A DNA stretch of 20,797 nt from Erysipelotrichaceae bacterium (GTDB lineage Bacteria; Bacillota_I; Bacilli_A; Erysipelotrichales; Erysipelotrichaceae): positions 1 through 20,797 of the forward strand of contig DXZE01000038.1 of NCBI GenBank assembly GCA_019415435.1, read 5' to 3'. Below are positions 8,566 to 14,568 of this stretch, one piece after another (position 1 is the stretch's first letter; every line of letters begins with the position of its first letter). Under the pieces are notes generated by a model that saw nothing but the letters and a program-made list of their open reading frames with translations, did not search any database and was not told the DNA's origin. The position numbers and the translations under genes are program-made.

Positions 8566-8985
8566 ATGAATAAGGTAATTGTGCGTCCCCGTAAAAAACC
8601 GGTGATTTTATCAGGATTATTTCTTATTGTATGTATTGGCTTTTGTATATGGCTGATCACATTTCACCCTGGTAAGGCAGAAAGTCTTGTAGGTACTCTG
8701 ATTGCGGTTATGACTGCTTTATTGATCAGTATACTGATTGGTTATTTCAGAACGGTTATGATTCTTGATAACAAGGGTATTGAAACAGTTACATCTGCTT
8801 ATGCAAAGAAGGAAAGCTATAAGTGGAAAGAGATAGAAGAAGCACATATCTCTAAAACAACTGTATATTTTACCAATACACAGAAGAAATGGATCGGTGC
8901 TTTTGATTTAAGAACTGATCAGGCAGAAGAAGCTATGGCATTTCTTAAGAAAAAGAAAGTACGCATCATGCAGGAGCATGAATAA
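8566..8985 (+). CDS. Small membrane protein with two N-terminal helices, function unknown
   Basis: I do not recognise a named family. The 139-residue protein has a basic start, two hydrophobic helices (about 14-32 and 40-62) joined by a short loop, and a soluble C-terminal part rich in charged residues and short beta-like strands. This layout resembles the small bacterial PH-like membrane proteins of the YcxB/STM3941 type, with a two-helix anchor followed by a PH-like fold, but that is only a shape-based guess. It lies 27 bases after the CapA-like gene, with no ribosome site and an extended -10 box just before the ATG. Confidence 0.7.
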   Translation: MNKVIVRPRKKPVILSGLFLIVCIGFCIWLITFHPGKAESLVGTLIAVMTALLISILIGYFRTVMILDNKGIETVTSAYAKKESYKWKEIEEAHISKTTVYFTNTQKKWIGAFDLRTDQAEEAMAFLKKKKVRIMQEHE

Positions 8986-9072
8986 AAGACATGATGCTAT
9001 AAACATGAAGCATGCATGATGATTCTGTATATCAGCAAAATATAAGGGTAAACAGAAGAAGGAGAGAACTAT

Positions 9073-9978
9073 ATGTATAAAATAGCAATTGTAGGTGCAG
9101 GACCAGCAGGTTATACAATTGCCCAGGAACTAGTTAAAACAGGTAAATGTCAGATTGATATCTTTGATCAGGAAGATGCAATCGGTGGTGCCATTCATAC
9201 CGGTATTCCGGAATTCAGAATGCCTAAAGCTTTCTTACAGAAGGCTTATGATGGTCTTGTGAAAGCTGGTGTAACATTCCACTTCAATACAAAGATTGAT
9301 CATGAAGCTTTTGATAAGATCCGCAAGGATTATGACAGAGTTGTAGTCGCAATCGGAGCCCAGGTAGAAAATACATTTGGGTTTGAAACAGGCAAAGGTC
9401 TCTATGCCGGATTAACATTATTGTATGATCTGAATATGCTGCATAAGCAGGATGAGTTTGCAAAGTATAAGCATGCCATTGTATGGGGTGGTGGCAACGT
9501 TGCGATGGATTGTGCAAGATCTTTAGTCCGGCTGATTGATGATGTCACTATTGTTTACAGACGTTCCTTAAAGGAAATGCCTGCCAACCAGTCGGAGATT
9601 AATGCGGCTGAAAAGGAAGGCGTTAAGATTGATTTCCTGAATAACATCAAAGAGATCAACAGAGATGAAAACGGCTATGTTACAGGTGCTGATGTAGTGA
9701 AGATGGAACTTGGTGAACCGGATGCTTCAGGCAGGGCAAGCTGCCATGAGATCAAGGGTTCAGACTTTACAATGCCTGCAGATTTAATTGTTATGGCGAT
9801 TGGTCAGAAGGTCAATTTCCAAGTATTATCTGATAATCTTGAAACTGGTGAAGGACATAAGTCCAATCTTGAAAATGTATGGATTGCAGGAGATGCTTAT
9901 ACAGGTCCTGAGACCATAGGTAATGCAGTCGTTGAAGGAAGAAATACGGCTAAGGAAATCGAAGCTACTTTAGATTGA
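9073..9978 (+). CDS. GltD-like FAD/NAD(P)H oxidoreductase without the Fe-S domain
   Basis: A 301-residue flavoprotein of the pyridine nucleotide-disulfide oxidoreductase type, closest in pattern to the GltD/NfnB catalytic part. FAD site GAGPAG lies at 8-13; a GGGNVA nucleotide site lies at 139-144, followed by an arginine-rich YRRS segment that often reads the NADP phosphate; the C-terminal AGDAYTGPETIG closes the FAD site. The cysteine-rich N-terminal domain of GltD (about 150 residues) is absent, so electrons must leave through a partner such as ferredoxin, flavodoxin or a quinone. The ATG has AAGGAG upstream. It stands alone between an 87-base gap and the terminator at 9984. Confidence 0.85.
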   Translation: MYKIAIVGAGPAGYTIAQELVKTGKCQIDIFDQEDAIGGAIHTGIPEFRMPKAFLQKAYDGLVKAGVTFHFNTKIDHEAFDKIRKDYDRVVVAIGAQVENTFGFETGKGLYAGLTLLYDLNMLHKQDEFAKYKHAIVWGGGNVAMDCARSLVRLIDDVTIVYRRSLKEMPANQSEINAAEKEGVKIDFLNNIKEINRDENGYVTGADVVKMELGEPDASGRASCHEIKGSDFTMPADLIVMAIGQKVNFQVLSDNLETGEGHKSNLENVWIAGDAYTGPETIGNAVVEGRNTAKEIEATLD

Positions 9979-9983
9979 AATAC

Positions 9984-10016
9984 AGCCTGTATCTGAAATA
10001 AGATGCAGGCTTTTAT
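9984..10016 (+). terminator. Intrinsic terminator after the GltD-like gene
   Basis: An 11-bp stem (9984-9994 with 10001-10011, one G-T pair), a 6-base loop and a TTTTAT tail sit 6 bases after the stop codon. It separates the flavoprotein from the next operon. Confidence 0.8.
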
Positions 10017-10028
10017 ACGGGGTGAGAT

Positions 10029-11030
10029 ATGAGTGAACTGGTAATCAATAAAGCTGTTTTAGAAATCCTGGATTATACATCCGGCAATGAAGTATACAGT
10101 GAACAGACAATGAATCTGGAAGATGCAGTAAATGGATCTTATGTAAAGAAATATATCAAGAAAGTTACAGAAGATATAGGCTTAAGAAAAGGAGAACTCA
10201 GTAAAGACAGTTCTTTCTATAACTTACTGGAAGCTTATAAGAAAACTGATGCGGATTTCAGAGTATGCTGTAAAGAATTGGCAGAATATATTTCAGATTG
10301 TCTGAAGGATGTCACAGATCAGCCTTATGATCTGCTTATGGTGGATTACCGTTATGATGATGTTCCATATCTGGCCGTATTGTTTATTCCTAACCAGAAG
10401 GCATATACACATATCACGGAAGAAGAAAATGGCAGAATAGTAAACCATATCATGATGGGATCCGGTTTCCTTTCTTCTCCTAACAAGAAACTGCATACTT
10501 TCTTTATTGTGAATCTTTTACACGACGGCGTTCAGTATGTAGATGAAGAAAACTGGAAGGATGACATTCATTTATTACAGGACCGCATCCTCATGTGCAC
10601 TTCTCAGAAATCCACAAAGGAAGTATTGCAGGAGACAAATGATATTGTGAATGAGGTTGCGGAAAAGTGTGATGAGAATCCTGCTTTATTACTTTCAAAG
10701 TATAAGAATTATATTCAGAATGCCTCAGAAGAATCAGATACGATCAGTAAAGAAGATCTTGCGGTAAATGTATTCAATGAATCAGAAGAAATGCAGGATA
10801 CATTTTTATCTGCCAGTCTTGAACATGAACTTCCGGAAGAAATGGATATTTCTGCACGTCCTGCTATACGTAAGATGAAGAACCAGCGTATCCGTACGGA
10901 CAGCGGTATTGAAATCAGTTTTCCTACTGAATACTCTGGTAATCCGGATGTGATTGAATTTATCAATAATCCGGATGGAACCATATCCATTGAAATCAAG
11001 CATATTGAAAAGATTATTAACAGAGGTTAA
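10029..11030 (+). CDS. 37-kDa nucleoid-associated protein (NdpA/YejK family)
   Basis: The protein of 333 residues matches the NA37/NdpA family known from E. coli YejK, which co-purifies with the nucleoid; the biochemical role is still poorly defined. Family-like features are the opening INKAVLEILD strand, the acidic middle and the LFIPNQKAYTH segment near residue 125. The C-terminal 100 residues are acidic and end in a strand-rich segment. It starts after a GGGGTGAG ribosome site, directly behind the terminator at 9984-10016, and is followed after only 2 bases by the HD-domain gene. It is the first gene of a three-gene unit that ends at 12372. In gut Firmicutes such proteins occur on chromosomes and mobile elements; nothing mobile is seen here. 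Confidence 0.8.
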   Translation: MSELVINKAVLEILDYTSGNEVYSEQTMNLEDAVNGSYVKKYIKKVTEDIGLRKGELSKDSSFYNLLEAYKKTDADFRVCCKELAEYISDCLKDVTDQPYDLLMVDYRYDDVPYLAVLFIPNQKAYTHITEEENGRIVNHIMMGSGFLSSPNKKLHTFFIVNLLHDGVQYVDEENWKDDIHLLQDRILMCTSQKSTKEVLQETNDIVNEVAEKCDENPALLLSKYKNYIQNASEESDTISKEDLAVNVFNESEEMQDTFLSASLEHELPEEMDISARPAIRKMKNQRIRTDSGIEISFPTEYSGNPDVIEFINNPDGTISIEIKHIEKIINRG

Positions 11031-11032
11031 GC

Positions 11033-11809
11033 ATGATAGATTATGAGAAAGCTCTGCATGCATTCCAACAATATGTCAGTCACTATAATCCAGAGGATGG
11101 CAAAGTACGTCTGAAGATCATCCATACATATCATGTGGCATCTCTTGCAAAATTGATTGCACAAGAAATGCATCTTTCTGAAGAAGACGTGCAGTTAGCA
11201 CAATTAATCGGATTACTCCATGATATCGGAAGATTTGAACAGGTCAGAAGATATCATGACTTTCGTGACTATCTGACGGTAGATCATGCGGACCTTGGCG
11301 TGGAAGTATTAAAGGAGAATGATCTGATACGCTCTTTTATTGAGGATGATCAATATGATGAACTGATTTACAAGGCAATAGGCAATCATAATAAATATGC
11401 AATCGAAGATGGATTAGATGCACATACTTTATTGCATGCACGTATTATCAGAGATGCGGATAAAACAGATATCTACAGAGTCAAAATAGAAGATCCTTTA
11501 GAAGATGCATTGCCTTTTACGGTTTCGCAAATGGAAAACAGTACAGTGAGTGAATCTGTATATGAAGAATACTTTAAAGAGAAAAGCATTCATACAGGCA
11601 TCCGTAAGACACCTGCAGATACACTGGTTTCTTCCTGTGCCATGTTATATGACTACTATTTCAAACCAGGATTACAGTATGTCAAAGACCATCACTATAT
11701 TGAAAAGATGATGCATCGCTTCAATATTAAAGATGAAGAAAGTGTAAAGAAACTGGAACATGTAGAGGCATATGCACTTTCCTATATAGACAGACGTCTT
11801 GGCTCATAG
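11033..11809 (+). CDS. HD-domain metal-dependent phosphohydrolase
   Basis: A 258-residue cytoplasmic HD-superfamily hydrolase. The metal ligands can be seen: a histidine pair at 31 and 34, the HD pair at His63-Asp64 in LLHDIGRFE, and the distal aspartate in RDADKTD near 145. The family hydrolyses phosphoester bonds, often in nucleotides or second messengers; the substrate cannot be told from sequence. It begins 2 bases after the nucleoid-associated protein gene, using AGAGG in that gene's end, and precedes the zinc-ribbon gene by 44 bases, so it should be in the same operon. Confidence 0.85.
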   Translation: MIDYEKALHAFQQYVSHYNPEDGKVRLKIIHTYHVASLAKLIAQEMHLSEEDVQLAQLIGLLHDIGRFEQVRRYHDFRDYLTVDHADLGVEVLKENDLIRSFIEDDQYDELIYKAIGNHNKYAIEDGLDAHTLLHARIIRDADKTDIYRVKIEDPLEDALPFTVSQMENSTVSESVYEEYFKEKSIHTGIRKTPADTLVSSCAMLYDYYFKPGLQYVKDHHYIEKMMHRFNIKDEESVKKLEHVEAYALSYIDRRLGS

Positions 11810-11853
11810 AATGTTCACATTGTTCCTGTATACTGTGAATGAGGAGGTTCATG

Positions 11854-12357
11854 ATGGATAAAGAAAAGATAATCTGCCCCCATTGCGGCAGAGAGATACC
11901 ATGGGACAGCATGTTCTGTCCTTATTGCGGCTATACACTGTATCCTCAGCAGAATACTTCAGAGATACGGCAGGAACAGTCTGAAAGGGTTGTCACAAAG
12001 ACAAGATATAAAACAAAGTACAGAAAGAAGCGCAAGAAAGATACAGGCAAGATTATCAGATTTACTGTAAAAGTGGTTATTCTGATTATTCTGATCCTTT
12101 TAGGCATGAATCTCTATAACCGCTATGGGGATGATGTAAAAGCATGGATCCATGAAAAGATATCTTCCAGAGAGAATCAGGAGAATACGCCTGTACAGCC
12201 AGTTACACAACCTGATCAGTCAGAACAACAGGCACAGGAAGATACTCCTGTTCCTACTGCAGCACCCATTCCTTCTGCAGAAACAGAACAGGAAGAAGAC
12301 ACTTCTTCACAAACAGAAGAAGATACAACCAAAAGTACAGAACAGGGAACAGAGTAA
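11854..12357 (+). CDS. Zinc-ribbon, single-pass membrane protein
   Basis: The 167-residue protein has an N-terminal zinc ribbon (Cys8, Cys11, Cys22, Cys25), a very basic linker rich in Lys and Arg (about 45-66), one transmembrane helix (about 70-87), and a tail rich in Gln, Thr, Pro and Glu that resembles disordered wall-spanning or extracellular segments. The basic side favours a cytoplasmic ribbon and an outside tail. ATG 11854 is chosen because AGGAGG (11842-11847) lies 6 bases upstream; ATG 11851 would be 3 bases away and ATG 11839 overlaps the ribosome site. No function is known. It is the last gene of the operon; its final codons form half of the terminator. Confidence 0.75.
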   Translation: MDKEKIICPHCGREIPWDSMFCPYCGYTLYPQQNTSEIRQEQSERVVTKTRYKTKYRKKRKKDTGKIIRFTVKVVILIILILLGMNLYNRYGDDVKAWIHEKISSRENQENTPVQPVTQPDQSEQQAQEDTPVPTAAPIPSAETEQEEDTSSQTEEDTTKSTEQGTE

Positions 12358-12372
12358 ATTCTGTTCCTTTTT
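12346..12372 (+). terminator. Intrinsic terminator overlapping the zinc-ribbon gene's last codons
   Basis: GGAACAGA (12346-12353) pairs with TCTGTTCC (12360-12367) around a 6-base loop that contains the TAA stop, followed by five T (12368-12372). It ends the 10029-12357 operon. Confidence 0.8.
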
Positions 12373-12429
12373 ATATGACATATCTGATATACGGTTGTAC
12401 TTTTTGATTTGAGATATAAACTGTAATGT

Positions 12430-12858
12430 ATGAATGAATTCTATAGCAGAAAAAATGAAGTAGATGAAGCAGTGATTGCCGGAAATGATGCATTATATCA
12501 TCTGTATAATGCACAGAAGCTGCTGGATAAGGCAGCTGGCTGGGGTATTGCAGATATCCTTGGCGGAGGTATGTTTGTGACATTTATGAAACAGGATAAG
12601 ATGCATGATGCCCAGTATGAAATACAGCTTGCCAAAGACGCAATGAACCGTCTTTCCTATGAACTAAGGGATATTTATGCATATACAGATATACGTATCC
12701 CAACCGATGGATTTCTTGGATTTGCGGATTATTTCTTTGATGGTGTGATTGCGGACGGGATGGTTCAAAGCCGCATTAATGACGCAAGAAGACAGGTAAA
12801 TGAAGCAATTGCGAGAGTAGAAGGTATTCTGGACGCATTGAATGAGGAAACAGTATGA
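12430..12858 (+). CDS. Unrecognised helical protein coupled to a patatin-like lipase
   Basis: I do not recognise this 142-residue protein. It is predicted to be mostly alpha-helical, soluble and without a signal peptide. A glycine-rich segment with the order WGIADILGGGMFVTFMK lies at 38-54, and the C-terminal 40 residues look like a long amphipathic helix. Its TGA overlaps the ATG of the patatin-like gene (ATGA), so the two proteins are made together and may act together. No ribosome site is present before the ATG; TATAAA at 12415-12420 ends 9 bases upstream, so transcription could start close to the start codon. Confidence 0.7.
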   Translation: MNEFYSRKNEVDEAVIAGNDALYHLYNAQKLLDKAAGWGIADILGGGMFVTFMKQDKMHDAQYEIQLAKDAMNRLSYELRDIYAYTDIRIPTDGFLGFADYFFDGVIADGMVQSRINDARRQVNEAIARVEGILDALNEETV

Positions 12859-13691
12859 TAGGTGTAATTGACGTAGGCGGCGGCTTAAGAGGCTCTTATG
12901 GGGCAGGTGTACTGGATTGGTGCATGATGCATGATATACATTTTGATTATGGTATCGGGGTCAGTGCAGGCAGTGCCAATATAGCTTCTTATGCAGGCCA
13001 TCAGATTGGCAGAAACTATATTTTCTATACACAATACTTTACCAGATGGCAGTATATGGGCTTTAAGAATATGTTCAGAACCGGTGATTATGTAGGACTG
13101 GACTATATTTACAATACTTTATCCAATGAGGGTGGAGAATATCCTTTAAACTGGAAAGGTATTATGGATAATCCAATGCAGTATTGGACCGTAGCTACCA
13201 ATGCATTAACAGGTAAGCCTGCTTATTTTGATAAGACAGCCATGTCACAGGATCACTATGATGTGATCAAGGCATCCTGTTGTGTACCGGTGGTAGATAA
13301 GCCGTATATGATTGATGATGTACCCTATTATGATGGCGGTATATCTGATCCTGTACCTTTACAGAAAGCATTTGATGATGGTTGTGACAAGGTGGTTCTG
13401 ATTCTGACAAGACCGCGTGATTTCAGAAGAATTCCAAAGAATGATGCTTTACTTGCCAGAATACTGGAATGTACTTATCCAAATGCCGCAAAAGATATGG
13501 CAACGAGAAGCCATGTCTATAATGATTGCGTGGATAAGGCAGAAGAATTAGAAAAAGAAGGAAAGATTCTGATTGTGGCGCCATCCGATATAGGTCATAT
13601 GAAGACTTTAACAAAGGACAAGGAAAGTATTGCGGCTTTGTATATGAAAGGATTTGAAGACGCCAAGAGTATCTCTGCGTTTATAAAATAG
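12855..13691 (+). CDS. Patatin-like phospholipase (lipid acyl hydrolase)
   Basis: A 278-residue bacterial patatin-like protein, similar in size to the RssA/YjjU group. All catalytic elements are present: the oxyanion-hole motif GGGLRG (8-13), the GxSxG elbow GVSAG with nucleophile Ser37, and the D-G-G motif with catalytic Asp160, giving a Ser-Asp dyad. No signal peptide is visible, so it probably acts on membrane lipids from the cytoplasm. It overlaps the preceding gene by four bases (ATGA). No terminator is seen after its stop, so transcription may continue into deoC. Confidence 0.88.
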   Translation: MIGVIDVGGGLRGSYGAGVLDWCMMHDIHFDYGIGVSAGSANIASYAGHQIGRNYIFYTQYFTRWQYMGFKNMFRTGDYVGLDYIYNTLSNEGGEYPLNWKGIMDNPMQYWTVATNALTGKPAYFDKTAMSQDHYDVIKASCCVPVVDKPYMIDDVPYYDGGISDPVPLQKAFDDGCDKVVLILTRPRDFRRIPKNDALLARILECTYPNAAKDMATRSHVYNDCVDKAEELEKEGKILIVAPSDIGHMKTLTKDKESIAALYMKGFEDAKSISAFIK

Positions 13692-13696
13692 TTCTT

Positions 13697-13759
13697 AAAT
13701 GTTTACTAATGTTTTTAAATCTTATATAATATAAGCAGAAGGGAAAACAGTAAACATTT
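13697..13759. promoter_or_regulatory. Two widely spaced operator half-sites in the deoC promoter region
   Basis: AAATGTTTACT (13697-13707) and AGTAAACATTT (13749-13759) are perfect 11-bp reverse complements with centres 52 bp apart, close to five helical turns. The left copy contains the candidate -35 box. Further TAAACA-like copies lie at 13771-13776 and, degenerate, at 13710-13719. The same TAAACA core forms the dyad over the DeoR-type gene start at 18556-18578, so that protein is the likely ligand. Confidence 0.5.
13702..13730 (+). promoter_or_regulatory. Candidate deoC promoter P1
   Basis: TTTACT (13702-13707), a 17-base spacer and a perfect TATAAT (13725-13730). The -35 box lies inside the left operator arm, so repressor binding would block polymerase. 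RNA from here would have a leader of about 43 bases but no ribosome site near the ATG. Confidence 0.5.
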
Positions 13760-13765
13760 TTAAAC

Positions 13766-13774
13766 TGTTATAAA
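13766..13774 (+). promoter_or_regulatory. Candidate deoC promoter P2, extended -10, leaderless
   Basis: TGT-TATAAA (13766-13774) is an extended -10 box ending 5 bases before the ATG at 13780. Transcription would begin at about the start codon. It overlaps a TAAACA operator copy. No clear -35 box. Confidence 0.35.
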
Positions 13775-13779
13775 CAATC

Positions 13780-14493
13780 ATGAGAAAAATAACCAGGCCA
13801 GCTGAAGAAATGACAATCGAAGAACTGGCATCTTACATTGACTACTCCGTATTAAAACCTGAATTTACAGAAGATGAAATTATTCGCTTAACAAAGGATG
13901 GCGTCAGCCTTGGCTGTGCTACCATCTGCATTAATCCGGGATATCTGGAACTTTGTGAACCATATGTAAAAGGCAGTAAGACAATGTTATGTCCGGTAAC
14001 GGATTTCCCGTTTGGAGACAGCTCTACAGAATCCAGAGTTGCCCAGATAGAAGCTGCCGCAAAGTATGATACTGTTAAGGAAGTCGACATTGTCGCTAAC
14101 TTCGGTAAGATCCGCAGCGGCAAGGATGAGGAAGTTCTGGAAGATCTGAAGGCTTGTGCTGAAACAGCACATAAGTATGGCAGAGAATTAAAGGTCATCC
14201 TTGAAACGGATGCTTTGACAGAGGAAGAGATAGTGCGTGGCGCCAGGATTGTTATGGCAAGTGGTGCTGACTTTGTCAAAACTTCTACCGGTTTCTTAAC
14301 AGGCCATGATAATAAAGGTGCTACCGTAGAAGTGATCCAGTTATTAATGGATACGGTTGGTGACAAGATCAAGATAAAAGGAAGCGGCTGTATCCGTACA
14401 AGAGAACATTTCCTGAAGTTAATCAATATGGGAATTGACCGCATGGGTGTAGGCTATAAGTCTATTCCGGTCGTTTTAAATCTGAATCGATAA
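13780..14493 (+). CDS. deoC: Deoxyribose-phosphate aldolase family protein
   Basis: A class I aldolase of the DeoC family, which splits 2-deoxyribose 5-phosphate into glyceraldehyde 3-phosphate and acetaldehyde. The 237-residue barrel has the Schiff-base Lys167 in VKTSTGF, Asp103 in EVDIV and Lys200 in the IKGSG segment, matching the E. coli triad (Lys167, Asp102, Lys201). It departs from typical DeoC at the phosphate end: GSGCIRT instead of GGIRT, and GVGYKSIP where GTSSG is usual, so its substrate may differ. It has no ribosome site. It is followed after 75 bases by the glycyl radical enzyme gene; no other nucleoside-salvage gene (deoA, deoB, deoD, pdp) is in the window, which argues for a job linked to the radical enzyme. 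Confidence 0.85.
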   Translation: MRKITRPAEEMTIEELASYIDYSVLKPEFTEDEIIRLTKDGVSLGCATICINPGYLELCEPYVKGSKTMLCPVTDFPFGDSSTESRVAQIEAAAKYDTVKEVDIVANFGKIRSGKDEEVLEDLKACAETAHKYGRELKVILETDALTEEEIVRGARIVMASGADFVKTSTGFLTGHDNKGATVEVIQLLMDTVGDKIKIKGSGCIRTREHFLKLINMGIDRMGVGYKSIPVVLNLNR

Positions 14494-14504
14494 TTTATAT
14501 ACAT

Positions 14505-14556
14505 ACCTGCGGAGTTCTGTGTTATTTTGAACATGTAAATCCGCAGGTTTCTTATT
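14505..14556 (+). terminator. Hairpin between deoC and the glycyl radical enzyme gene, possible attenuator
   Basis: ACCTGCGGA (14505-14513) pairs perfectly with TCCGCAGGT (14540-14548), with an inner GTTC/GAAC stem (14514-14517, 14529-14532), followed by an interrupted T-rich tail TTTCTTATT. The ribosome site of the next gene starts directly after. The weak tail suggests partial termination or RNA protection rather than a full stop; no good promoter is seen in the gap. Confidence 0.5.
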
Positions 14557-14568
14557 AAAGGAGAGCTT

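Noticed and set aside
8991..9024. Imperfect repeat of CATG/GCATG words downstream of the 8566 gene
   Set aside because: Pairing is broken by bulges and no T run follows, so it is not supported as a terminator or operator.
11814..11839. Hairpin TTCACA/TGTGAA before the zinc-ribbon gene, resembling the one at 6209-6261
   Set aside because: Only six base pairs with a 14-base loop and no T run; the likeness to the gltD-downstream element is short and may be chance.
12855..13691. A CapV-like CBASS phage-defence effector
   Set aside because: No cyclic-nucleotide synthase or accessory defence gene is nearby, and the size and coupling fit a housekeeping patatin-like protein.
13842..14444. A 200-codon open frame on the minus strand inside deoC
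   Set aside because: It lies wholly within the conserved aldolase, has low-complexity Ser/Leu content and no family motif; it is a shadow of deoC codon use.
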